DNA of 64,000 nucleotides, from assembly GCA_031256825.1 (NCBI GenBank), contig JAIRPV010000028.1, positions 62,001 through 126,000 of the forward strand, in the 5' to 3' direction. The notes beneath the pieces were generated by a model. The model ran no database searches. It worked only from the letters and a program-made list of their open reading frames with translations, and was not told where the DNA came from. Within the stretch, counting starts at the first letter, position 1. Each line of letters opens with the position of its first letter. The DNA is from Oscillospiraceae bacterium. Lineage in GTDB: Bacteria; Bacillota; Clostridia; Oscillospirales; Acutalibacteraceae. A program made the translations under genes and the position numbers. This document shows positions 40,213 to 48,402 of the stretch, piece after piece.

Positions 40213-41037
40213 TCAGTCAGCCGTACAATTTACAATTTGGATGCGCTCTGTTACTTTCCGCGCCTGCACGGCCTCTTTTACGTCGTGCACGCGCAATATC
40301 GTTGCGCCGAACAGCTGCGCGGCCGTATGCGCCGCAAGGGTGCCGGGAAGGCGTTCGCCCGGCGGGCAGCCGTCAATCATACGCTTGCGCGACGCGCCCA
40401 CCAGATACCCCATGCCAGGCAGCTTCAGCTTTGCCGTTGCCGCAAGCAGCGCATAATTGTCCTGCATCGTCTTCCCAAAGCCCAGGCCCGGATCCAGACA
40501 AAGCTGCCCCGCCGCCAGCCCCTGCGCCATTGCCTGCCGCGCCAGCCCGCGCAGCGCCGCGCCCACGGCCGTGATCACATCGGGCCGATAAACAGGCGCC
40601 GCATCCGCGCCGCCGCCGTTATGCATTAAAATCCAGCCCGCGCCCCGCGCTTTGATCAGCGCCGCCATTGCCTCCGTTACAACGCCGCTGACGTCGTTGA
40701 TGATCCGCGCGCCGTGCCGGAGCGCCGCCTGCGCCGTTTCAGGATCATACGTGTCCACCGAGATCGGGATTCGGATCCGCCCGCGCAGCGCCTCCAGCGC
40801 GGGCAGCAGCCGCGCCAGTTCCTCCTGCGGCGGCAGCGGCACATGCCCCGGCCTTGTGCTTTGCGCGCCAATGTCCAGAATGTCCGCGCCTTCGGCCTCA
40901 ATTTCCAGCGCCCGCGCCAATATCGCTTCCGGCGCGGTGCGGCGGCTTGCTTCATAAAACGAATCCGGCGTGATGTTCAGCACGCCCATGATTTGGGTTT
41001 TGGTTAACTCGAACGCGTAGGGCGTTGTGATCTCCAT
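40213..41037 (-). CDS. folP: dihydropteroate synthase
   Basis: FolP, 274 residues, condenses p-aminobenzoate with hydroxymethyl-dihydropterin pyrophosphate; it is the sulfonamide target. Motifs: IMGVLNITPDSF, GADILDIGAQSTRPG, ISVDTYDPETA, INDVSG, LCLDPGLGFGKT and LVGASRKRMI near the C-terminus. The start is uncertain: ATG 41037 gives the usual N-terminus, while an in-frame ATG at 41103 would add 22 residues and leave only 7 bases after folE. Confidence 0.96.
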   Translation of the reverse strand: MEITTPYAFELTKTQIMGVLNITPDSFYEASRRTAPEAILARALEIEAEGADILDIGAQSTRPGHVPLPPQEELARLLPALEALRGRIRIPISVDTYDPETAQAALRHGARIINDVSGVVTEAMAALIKARGAGWILMHNGGGADAAPVYRPDVITAVGAALRGLARQAMAQGLAAGQLCLDPGLGFGKTMQDNYALLAATAKLKLPGMGYLVGASRKRMIDGCPPGERLPGTLAAHTAAQLFGATILRVHDVKEAVQARKVTERIQIVNCTAD

Positions 41038-41110
41038 ACTATCCAATGTTCTCCCGCAGAAAAATATTGTTTGTCGTGTTTGCCGCAATTGCATCGGCGG
41101 CATATTGCCG

Positions 41111-41662
41111 CTATCCTTTCAGCAAGCTCAGCGCTTCCGCCCGGGCAGGCGCCTCGCGCATGGCGCCGCGCAGGGCCGACGTGCGCGTCTGCGCGCCCGA
41201 AGCTTTTGCGCCGCGCATGGTCATGCACAAATGCTCCGCTTCCAGCACGACAGCCACCCCCGCGCAGGGCAGCTGCTTATAGAGAAAATCGGCAATCTGG
41301 CAAGTCAGCCGCTCTTGCAGCTGGGGCCGCCGGGCAAAGCAGCCAACAATCCGCGCCAGCTTGGAAAGCCCCAGCACGCGCCGATTTTTTGGCAGGTAAG
41401 CAATATGCGCCTTCCCAAAAAAAGGCAGAAGATGGTGCTCGCACATGGAATAAAACGGGATATCCCGCACAATCACCATCTCGTCGCCGCTTTCTTCAAA
41501 AAAACGCAGGTGCGCGGCGGGGTCTTCTGTCAGGCCCGAAAACAATTCTTCATACATCCGGGCCACCCGCTGCGGGGTATCCCGCAGGCCCTCGCGGCCC
41601 ATGTCTTCCCCCATGGCTTCCAGCAATTCCTTCACAGCCATCTGTATGCGTTGTTGATCCAC
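41111..41662 (-). CDS. folE: GTP cyclohydrolase I
   Basis: FolE, 183 residues, opens the folate pathway by converting GTP to dihydroneopterin triphosphate. Zinc ligands are in [10 protein letters not shown] and in [10 protein letters not shown]; the active site also shows [11 protein letters not shown] and [14 protein letters not shown]. It precedes folP, folB and folK, so the four successive or near-successive folate enzymes are encoded together; the dihydroneopterin triphosphatase step is not represented. Confidence 0.97.
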   Translation of the reverse strand: MDQQRIQMAVKELLEAMGEDMGREGLRDTPQRVARMYEELFSGLTEDPAAHLRFFEESGDEMVIVRDIPFYSMCEHHLLPFFGKAHIAYLPKNRRVLGLSKLARIVGCFARRPQLQERLTCQIADFLYKQLPCAGVAVVLEAEHLCMTMRGAKASGAQTRTSALRGAMREAPARAEALSLLKG

Positions 41663-41674
41663 GTCGCTATCCCC

Positions 41675-42895
41675 CTATTTTTTCACCGGGAACACCCGGA
41701 TGACCCGCAGCTCTGTCAGCTCCGCGTGGTAGACCATGTCGGTTTTGAACGCGTTTTCCGCCGAGCTGTTCGCCAGGGCAATGATACGATACACGCGCTG
41801 CGACGATGGATCGAAGAGATACTCCTGCGCCTGTTGCAGCGCCTGCCCGCTGGAACAGCGAAACTCCAGGCAATTGCCGCCCCGGCTGAGCGCTTCCGTC
41901 ATCCGCTGCGCTAGCACAGTTTCGTCCGCCCGCTCCAGCCGCGTGAATTCCAGCCCTTCGCGTTTGAAATAATTATCCGCCGTCGCGGTGCAGGAAACGC
42001 CCGGATCGCTCAGCTCGTGCGACTGGCCGATTTCATCGTCTGTCAGGTTAAAATAAGCGTGGCTGATGCTGTTGGAGCCTGTTTCGCTCACCGGGTCATC
42101 CCATGTCGCGTCCAAATGATACCAGTTCCCGTTGATTTTTACTTTGTTCCAGGCGTGGCCGCCGCTGACTCCCGCCGCGTTGTTCGCGTCGCCCGTCACA
42201 ATCCCGGCTTCTATCCCCCGCAGTTCCAGCAGCAGCAGCATGGCTTTGGAATAGCCTTCGCAGGCGGCCTGCCGCTTGACAAGCGCGCCATAAGCCGTGT
42301 TGTTTTCCGCAAGGGAAATATCTTCGGTATAATTGCATTCGCGCACCAGCTGATCGTGCAGCGCAAGTTCCGCCAGATAGTCGTCCCCGCCCGAGGTTTG
42401 GAGGTAGCTGCGGCACACCGCGTAAAGCGCTTCCAGCTGCCGCTGGTATTCGGCGGGTTCCATGCGATATTCCGGAAGAAACCCCGTCACCTCCGTGTCG
42501 TTCACGGTTCGCGTTTTGTAATGCGTGGATGAAATCTGAAACAGCAGCGGCTGATCCAGCGTCAGCGCCTGAAACACCCGGCTCATGCCGTCGCTGTCCA
42601 GGCCGCTGACGTCCACCGCGCCGGGCCAGGCGGGCAGCGCCTCATAAATCGCCCGGTAAGCCGTGCGCTCCCCGGGCGTCAGCTGTTTATAATGATACCC
42701 CGCGCGCATGCGCTTGGCCGCCTGCTCCAGCGGTTCCGGCATAAGATAAGCGGGGGCCGCAGTTTCGGCGGCGGCGCTCGTTTCGCCGGCCGGCACGTTC
42801 CCCCGCGCTTCGCGCAGCAGCGACGCGCCGTAGATCAGGCCGCCAACCATCAGCAGCGCCAGCACAAGCGCCCAAAGGGCTTTGTAACGTCTCAC
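41675..42895 (-). CDS. membrane-anchored transglutaminase-like protein
   Basis: A 406-residue protein with one N-terminal membrane anchor (ALWALVLALLMVGGLIYGASLL) and an extracytoplasmic transglutaminase-like domain. The papain-type triad is visible as Cys212 (QAACEGYSKAM), His247 (SGGHAWNKV) and Asp262 (YHLDATWDDP). These domains act as peptidases or cross-linkers at the cell surface. Its start overlaps the LCP-like gene by 4 bases, and folE follows after 12 bases. Confidence 0.9.
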   Translation of the reverse strand: MRRYKALWALVLALLMVGGLIYGASLLREARGNVPAGETSAAAETAAPAYLMPEPLEQAAKRMRAGYHYKQLTPGERTAYRAIYEALPAWPGAVDVSGLDSDGMSRVFQALTLDQPLLFQISSTHYKTRTVNDTEVTGFLPEYRMEPAEYQRQLEALYAVCRSYLQTSGGDDYLAELALHDQLVRECNYTEDISLAENNTAYGALVKRQAACEGYSKAMLLLLELRGIEAGIVTGDANNAAGVSGGHAWNKVKINGNWYHLDATWDDPVSETGSNSISHAYFNLTDDEIGQSHELSDPGVSCTATADNYFKREGLEFTRLERADETVLAQRMTEALSRGGNCLEFRCSSGQALQQAQEYLFDPSSQRVYRIIALANSSAENAFKTDMVYHAELTELRVIRVFPVKK

Positions 42896-43770
42896 TGTTC
42901 CCGTTCTCCTTCCCCATCCCTCACGCGAATCGTCATTTCGTTCGGCTCCAGGAGCAGCGCCATAAGCAATTCTTTGTTCTGGTAATAATCGGTGACAGAA
43001 ATATCCGTCTGGATCAGGTTCATCACATTGTTGAACCGCCGCTCCATATTCTCCGGGCTATCCGCGTTGCCGGGCACAAGATAGCTTTCCAGCACGCGTT
43101 TAAGCAATTCCCCCTGCCCGGCGCCGTTGTCTTTTTGGGTGCCAAGCCATCGAAAATATCGCAGCAGCATGTCGCCCTGCAGCCGTTGCGAGCCCTGCGC
43201 CAGCGTCAGGGTAAACGAGGCGGAACTGTAGTGAATCCGCTTCGGCACCTGCACGGTTACGCTGCCCATGAGATTGATCAGCTTCACAAATTCGTCGTCC
43301 CCGGCGGTCAGATACCGGTCAACAGGGCTGTCTGTCAGCGCTTCAACGGCCAGCTTGAGCTGTTTTGCCCCGCCTTCTTTCAGCGCCTGAACCAGCGTGA
43401 TTTCCTGCCCTTCCACGGGCGCTTTTGTGTTCGGCGTCAGCGGAAAAATGTCCAGTTCCCGCTGCGCCATATCCGCCCGAACCAGGGCCGCGAACCGCAG
43501 CGCCTGCCCCGCGTCGTCGGTAATGCTCAGCAAAAACACCGCCGAACCCCCGTAGTTCCAAGCGTGCTCATCCGCTTCGGTCGTGGGTTCTGTCGGGCTG
43601 AAATACACGCCGATCAGCTGGTCAAGCAAGCCGTCTTTTTGCATCACCACCACCGAAATAACGGCCAGCAGCAGGGCGATTGCCCCAAACCCCAGCAAAA
43701 ACCGCAGAACAAGCCCCGCGCGGCGTTTCCGCACGGGTTGGAACTCCAGGTCATATTTTTTGCTGCGCAT
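42892..43770 (-). CDS. divergent LytR-CpsA-Psr (LCP)-like membrane protein
   Basis: A 292-residue protein with one membrane segment (AGLVLRFLLGFGAIALLLAVISVVV) and an extracytoplasmic domain laid out like LCP enzymes, which attach wall polymers to peptidoglycan: AVFLLSITDD, VEALTDSPVDRYLTAGDDEFVKLINLMGSVTV and LAQGSQRLQGDMLLRYFRW. The normally invariant SIPRDT segment reads FPLTPNT, so the key Arg/Asp pair is missing and catalysis by the usual route is doubtful. ATG 43770 is preferred to ATG 43779, which abuts its AGAGG. Confidence 0.65.
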   Translation of the reverse strand: MRSKKYDLEFQPVRKRRAGLVLRFLLGFGAIALLLAVISVVVMQKDGLLDQLIGVYFSPTEPTTEADEHAWNYGGSAVFLLSITDDAGQALRFAALVRADMAQRELDIFPLTPNTKAPVEGQEITLVQALKEGGAKQLKLAVEALTDSPVDRYLTAGDDEFVKLINLMGSVTVQVPKRIHYSSASFTLTLAQGSQRLQGDMLLRYFRWLGTQKDNGAGQGELLKRVLESYLVPGNADSPENMERRFNNVMNLIQTDISVTDYYQNKELLMALLLEPNEMTIRVRDGEGEREQ

Positions 43771-43775
43771 TCCTA

Positions 43776-45635
43776 TCATCCTCTCGCCCGGGAATCCGTT
43801 CGCCGCGCAAGGCGCTGCATCACAGCCCCCACGCCCGGAACTTCAATCACCCCGCCCAGATCCGGCGGGAGCTTATACTCAATTTTATGCGGGTTTGCGT
43901 TGGCTATCACCAAAACCGACCCGTCTTTCTTATTCTTCGGCACCCGCAAAAAAGCTACGCAGCCCAGCGCCGCGCTGAGCAGCCGAAAGGCCCCGCCCGC
44001 AAAAGCGGCGTGCGCCCGCCGGAATTTTCCCAGTTCCCGGTAATACGCCAGCAGCTCCCCGTTCTCGCATCCCCAGGGGAAGCACGCGCGGTTGTAGGGA
44101 TCCATGCCGCCTTGCAGCCCCGCTTCGTCGCCATAATAGACGCAGGGGTTTCCCGGCAGGGTATATTGCAGTGCCGCGCACAGTTTTAGCTGCTCCAAGG
44201 CCGACGCCAGTTGATCCGCCATCAGGCGGATCGGTTCGCGGCGCACAGGGCGTTCGTCTTCCAGCCCCAAGCGGGTCAGCGCGCGCAGGGTGTCGTGCGT
44301 GCCGATGTGGTTCATCAGCCCATCGATTGCCGCAGGCGGATAGTTCTCCTGCTGCATCATAACCACTTCCGCCAGCCGTTCGGCGCAGCCCTTGCGCACA
44401 AAGGCAATGATCGCATCCGCCAGCGGATAGTTCATCACGCTGTGCATCTGCCCGCCCAGCAAAAAGCGCCGCCGCCCGCCGTGGCTGAACTTGCAGCTGG
44501 CGTCCTCCCAAACTTCGCCCAAAAGATAGGCGTCTGGTTTTTCTTCCCGCGCCGCCGCGAACAGCCGATCCAGGAACACATCCGGCAATTCGTCGGCCAC
44601 ATCCAGCCGCCAGCCGGCAGCCCCCGCCCGCAGCCAGCGCCGCGCGACTCCCTCCGACCCCGTAAAAAATTCCAGCACGCCCTCGTTCGTTTCCCGCAGT
44701 TCCGGCAAAATATCAATGCCCCACCAGCTCTCGTAGTCCTGCGGCCATTTGCGGAACGTATACCAGCCATAATACGGGGACTCCCGCGATTCATAGGCGC
44801 CCGGCCCCGGAAAATGGTGAAATTTGTTGAAATAGACGCTGTCGGCCCCGGTGTGGCTGAACACCCCATCCAGTATGATCCGGATGCCCGCTTGGCGGCA
44901 GACGGCGCACAGCTCCCGCAGCGCTTCCTCATCCCCCAGCAGCGGATCGATCCGCAGGTAATCCGCCGTGTCGTACCGGTGGTTGCTGCTGGCCAGAAAG
45001 ATGGGGTTCAGATAGATGCAGGTGACGCCAAGGCTCTGCAAATAGCCAACCTTCGCGGCAATCCCCCGCAAGTTCCCGCCAAAAAAATCGTATTCCGCAA
45101 TCCGGCCGCGCGCATCCGGATTCCAGAACGGTTCGCCGCCCCAGTCCTCCCGCAGCAGCCGTTCGCTCCCCTGCGCCGCATCCGGCGGCGCGGCGGCTTC
45201 TCCCCGGAAAAACCGATCGGGAAAAATCTGATACATAATCCCGCCGGAAACCCATTGCGGCAGCGCAAACTCTTTTTCATATACCGTCAGCTGCCAATAG
45301 CTTTCTTCGCCCGCGCGGGCAATGCCGCCGCCCTCGTTGCCGATCCATCCGCCGCCCTGCCTGTTGTCGTAAGAAAACCGGTAGCGATATAACCCCGGCT
45401 CTTCCACCTTCAGGCGGCACTGCCACCACTCTTCCCAGTCCCCCTGCAGCGCTTCCCACTCAAATTCCTCGCAATTGGCCCAGGCGCCGTCGTAGTCGCC
45501 CCAGCAAAGCCAAAGCCCCTGGCAGCCCAGTTCCCGCGGGAGCACGAGCCGGAAGGTGATTTCCGTTCCCGCGGCAACGGCGCCAAAGGGCGTTTTGTGC
45601 AGCGTGGAACGCGACTGGTAAGGGATGTGATGCAT
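43776..45635 (-). CDS. GH13 alpha-amylase family protein (neopullulanase-like)
   Basis: A 619-residue alpha-glucan hydrolase. After an N-terminal beta module (about 1-120) comes the barrel starting GGIMYQIFPDRFF; conserved regions are LDGVFSHTG, GWRLDVADE with nucleophile Asp345, LLGEVWED with acid/base Glu374, and IGTHDT with His447/Asp448. No signal peptide is seen, so it is probably cytoplasmic and acts on maltodextrins. AGGAGG precedes the ATG. It lies between a membrane glycoside-hydrolase-like gene and the LCP-like gene. Confidence 0.95.
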   Translation of the reverse strand: MHHIPYQSRSTLHKTPFGAVAAGTEITFRLVLPRELGCQGLWLCWGDYDGAWANCEEFEWEALQGDWEEWWQCRLKVEEPGLYRYRFSYDNRQGGGWIGNEGGGIARAGEESYWQLTVYEKEFALPQWVSGGIMYQIFPDRFFRGEAAAPPDAAQGSERLLREDWGGEPFWNPDARGRIAEYDFFGGNLRGIAAKVGYLQSLGVTCIYLNPIFLASSNHRYDTADYLRIDPLLGDEEALRELCAVCRQAGIRIILDGVFSHTGADSVYFNKFHHFPGPGAYESRESPYYGWYTFRKWPQDYESWWGIDILPELRETNEGVLEFFTGSEGVARRWLRAGAAGWRLDVADELPDVFLDRLFAAAREEKPDAYLLGEVWEDASCKFSHGGRRRFLLGGQMHSVMNYPLADAIIAFVRKGCAERLAEVVMMQQENYPPAAIDGLMNHIGTHDTLRALTRLGLEDERPVRREPIRLMADQLASALEQLKLCAALQYTLPGNPCVYYGDEAGLQGGMDPYNRACFPWGCENGELLAYYRELGKFRRAHAAFAGGAFRLLSAALGCVAFLRVPKNKKDGSVLVIANANPHKIEYKLPPDLGGVIEVPGVGAVMQRLARRTDSRARG

Positions 45636-45689
45636 AATTCCTCCTGTGCGTTCGATTGGGGCGGCGCCAACAGCGCGTGCAGACGCGCC

Positions 45690-46745
45690 CTAATACCTTG
45701 CCTGAAGATTTTCTTCTTTCATTACAATGCAGTCGCGCAGCGCGGCCGCCGCTTCCGGCGAATCCAGCACAGGCACGCGCGCGCGCCAATAGGCCTCGTC
45801 GCCCGTCCAGGGAAGCCCCCGCATGTCCACAGCCACAATGTCCGCCGCAGCGTAGGTCTCCCGCATGCCCGGCAGCGCATCCTGCGCCGGGGTCACCATA
45901 ACATAGAGGGTTCCTTCGCCCGCCGCGCGCTTTGCCTCCTGCAAAAAAGAACGAAGCACGCCCGCGCGCTCCACAGCCAGCCGTTCGGGCGGCGCGGCGC
46001 TTTCGCCGGGGAACACCGCCGCTTCCAGATTTCCCTCGGGGAACTGCACGCCGCACAGCAGCAGATCATCCGCCCCGAAGGCCCGCACCTCGCGGATCAC
46101 CGCCAGCAGATATTCGCGGGAACTTTCGGCGTAAGGGTTGAGCCAGGCCCTTCCCTGCGCGTCTTTCCAGGGCACGGTGTCGGTCTCCCGCAGGAGCGCC
46201 GCCCCATTGGGCATCAGCGAAGCCGCCAGCGGATCGTCAAAACAGTGGATCACGCCGAGGATGCGCTGCTTTGAGCGGTTTTTCAGGTCGTAGAGCGTCC
46301 AGTCCGTGCGCCAGCGGGTGCGCTGGCTCGCGCCCAGCAGGCTCATCTGCATCAGGTTCGACTTGTAGCTGAGATACCCGCTGCTGTCTTTGAAGAGCAT
46401 CACCGCCGTATCAGTCTTCGCCTGCGCGATTTGCGCCATCAGCTGCCGCGACTGTTCCCGGTTGTCCATCATGCCCAGGGGCACATAAAAGGTCTTCAAC
46501 GGCGGGCTTTCGGGCCTGGGCGGTATGGTGGTTTCCGTCTGGATGGTAGTTTGAACCGTGGTGGCCGTGGTCTCTAACGGCAGTTCAGAAATGCGCAGCA
46601 TGGTTTCCGTAATCAGGAAGCCCAGCGAAAGCATGCCCGCCGCCAGCGCGCCGCGCAAAAGCCAGCGGACGGCCAGCCGCGCCCGCTGCCGCCGCCTTGC
46701 CTTTTTTCCGCCGATGTGCGCCGAAAGCATACGGGGCTTCTTCAT
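45690..46745 (-). CDS. membrane-anchored putative glycoside hydrolase (DUF4015-like)
   Basis: A 351-residue protein: very basic N-terminus, one membrane segment (GALAAGMLSLGFLITETML), a Thr/Pro-rich linker with repeated TTxxT, and a TIM-barrel-like domain resembling the DUF4015 (PF13200) putative glycoside hydrolases, as judged by AWLNPYAESSREYLLAVIREVRAFGADDLLLCGVQFPEG. In that family the segment is usually ...GFDEIQFDYVRFP; here LLLCGVQFP lacks the Asp, so activity is uncertain. GGAGG precedes the ATG. It directly follows the Rnf-like genes. Confidence 0.65.
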   Translation of the reverse strand: MKKPRMLSAHIGGKKARRRQRARLAVRWLLRGALAAGMLSLGFLITETMLRISELPLETTATTVQTTIQTETTIPPRPESPPLKTFYVPLGMMDNREQSRQLMAQIAQAKTDTAVMLFKDSSGYLSYKSNLMQMSLLGASQRTRWRTDWTLYDLKNRSKQRILGVIHCFDDPLAASLMPNGAALLRETDTVPWKDAQGRAWLNPYAESSREYLLAVIREVRAFGADDLLLCGVQFPEGNLEAAVFPGESAAPPERLAVERAGVLRSFLQEAKRAAGEGTLYVMVTPAQDALPGMRETYAAADIVAVDMRGLPWTGDEAYWRARVPVLDSPEAAAALRDCIVMKEENLQARY

Positions 46746-46787
46746 GCGCCGCCTCCTTCTCAGTGAACCATCTGTTGCGCAAACGAG

Positions 46788-47387
46788 TTAAAACAGCGCT
46801 TCCGCCGTGAAGCCTGTGAACGCCAGCGCCAGCAGCCCCGTATAAATCAACGCGGCGGGCACGCCCGAAAAAACGGGCGGAATGGCCTTGTTCTGCTGCA
46901 AAATATGCAGCCCGCTGTTGATCAGCAGCGTCACCAGAAAAAAAGCAACGCCCGCGCCCAACCCCATGCCAATGGCCCAGGACAAATTTTCGCCCGCGCG
47001 GAAGATCAGCAGCGGCACCGCCATCACCACGGAATTCAGCGCCGACATGCCAATCCGCTTCAGCAGCAGGCGCTTGATCCGCAGCGGCAGCGAAGCTATC
47101 ACCACGCAGACGACAATATATAGCGCCAGCAGCACGCCGCCATACACCGCCGCGCGCCAGGCGTAGGCCAGCTTCGTGTTTTGCAGCCAGGCGCTTTCCA
47201 GCAAACGGCAGATAACGGCAAGCGCCGTTGTGAACAGCGAAACCATAACGCTCGTCATCAGCGGCTCGCTGTTGCGCTGCGCCGCGCGCAGCACCTCCGA
47301 AGCGCCCAGCCCCCCGCTGAACACCAGGTTGTGCAAAAATACGGCGTAAATCGCCGCGGTGATGATGACCATAATGACGTCTTTCAT
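46788..47387 (-). CDS. Rnf/Nqr domain membrane protein, RnfA-like, cluster ligands lost
   Basis: A 199-residue six-helix protein of the RnfA/RnfE/NqrD/NqrE family (PF02508). The C-terminal half is clear: WAIGMGLGAGVAFFLVTLLINSGL and IPPVFSGVPAALIYTGLLALAFTGF. In working complexes an intramembrane [2Fe-2S] cluster is held by one Cys in a GxCPxLG turn in helix 1 and one in a TNC turn in helix 4. Here the first turn reads SGGLGAS (no Cys) and the second LNS with Ser119. Cys60 and Cys94 are elsewhere. An electron-transfer role is therefore doubtful. Confidence 0.82.
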   Translation of the reverse strand: MKDVIMVIITAAIYAVFLHNLVFSGGLGASEVLRAAQRNSEPLMTSVMVSLFTTALAVICRLLESAWLQNTKLAYAWRAAVYGGVLLALYIVVCVVIASLPLRIKRLLLKRIGMSALNSVVMAVPLLIFRAGENLSWAIGMGLGAGVAFFLVTLLINSGLHILQQNKAIPPVFSGVPAALIYTGLLALAFTGFTAEALF

Positions 47388-47417
47388 AAAAACCTCTTTT
47401 CCTGTCTGGGATCCCCC

Positions 47418-48359
47418 TCATTCGAGCGGCCCCGCAAAATCATCCAGCAAGCTTTCCAGTTCTTCGAGCAGGCGCGCCTTTTCTACCGGCGTCAGCGCCT
47501 GGCCCGTTTCGCCCAGACTTTCGAAGTCATCCAGGCCGTCCAGGTCGTCAAACCCCGCCGCTCCGCTCAGAATTTGCTCCACAGGGATGGGCTTCGGCGG
47601 AACAAACTCTTCCGGTTCCGGCTCAAATTCTGGCTCTGCATCCGGCTCAGGTTCCGGTTCGGGTTCCGGCTCGGGCGCTTCCATGAGCAGGCGCACCTTT
47701 TCCAGCCGCTCCATGCGGTCTTCCGGGGCAAGCCCCATGGGTTCTTCCGCCTGCCCGCCCTGCCGGACGCCCAGCGTCCGCAAAAGCACCTTCAGCCCGG
47801 CGGCCAGTGTTCCGAGGATCAAAAACCCGCCAAAGGGCATCAGCAGCCCGCGGGTATATACATTGGTAACGGCCGAGCCCCAAATCATACCGGAGCCTAG
47901 CAGCTCGCGCAGCGCGCCCGTTAACACCGCCACAACCGAAAAGCCCAGCGCGTTGGCAACGGCGTCTTGCAGAGCCTCGGCAACGCTGTGCCGCACGGCA
48001 AAGCGCTCGCAGCGCGCGGGCGCAAAGCCGCTCAGCGCCGCAAGGGGCAAAAAGAGGCGCAAGGCCGCCTCGGAAGTCACCGGAGAGCGCTCAAACAAAA
48101 AGGCCGCCGGGCAGACCAGCGCCAGGCCAACAAGAAAATAGAGCGCGATGCGCAGCCATTCCGGCACAACGCGCTTGGCCGCCGCGGCCAGCGCTTCGCA
48201 TATCATAAGATGCACGCTGAGAAGCAGCGACAGCCAGAGCGCCGCGCGCAAATTGACGGCCCCCACAATAACAGCAGTCAGCCCCAGCGCCTGCACCAGC
48301 AGCGGGTTTTCCCATATGGCTCCCGCCAGCCATCTCTTTTTTTGTGTGGATGGTTCCAT
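47418..48359 (-). CDS. Rnf/Nqr domain membrane protein, RnfE-like, with acidic repeat tail
   Basis: A 313-residue protein whose first 205 residues match RnfE/NqrD: NPLLVQALGLT at the start of helix 1, ERFAVRHSVAEALQDAVANALGF, and LTGALRELLGSG. The cluster cysteines are replaced: LGLC becomes LGLT (Thr28) and the NC...GRAEAFA turn becomes SG...ARCERFA (Gly111). The C-terminal 100 residues are a cytosolic-looking acidic extension with a run of Glu-Pro pairs (residues about 230-255) and an Asp/Leu-rich end, absent from normal RnfE. ATG 48359 follows GGGAGG by 6 bases. Confidence 0.8.
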   Translation of the reverse strand: MEPSTQKKRWLAGAIWENPLLVQALGLTAVIVGAVNLRAALWLSLLLSVHLMICEALAAAAKRVVPEWLRIALYFLVGLALVCPAAFLFERSPVTSEAALRLFLPLAALSGFAPARCERFAVRHSVAEALQDAVANALGFSVVAVLTGALRELLGSGMIWGSAVTNVYTRGLLMPFGGFLILGTLAAGLKVLLRTLGVRQGGQAEEPMGLAPEDRMERLEKVRLLMEAPEPEPEPEPEPDAEPEFEPEPEEFVPPKPIPVEQILSGAAGFDDLDGLDDFESLGETGQALTPVEKARLLEELESLLDDFAGPLE

Positions 48360-48402
48360 ACCCAACCTCCCAGGGAACGCCGCAACGGCGCGTTCTTTCA
48401 GA

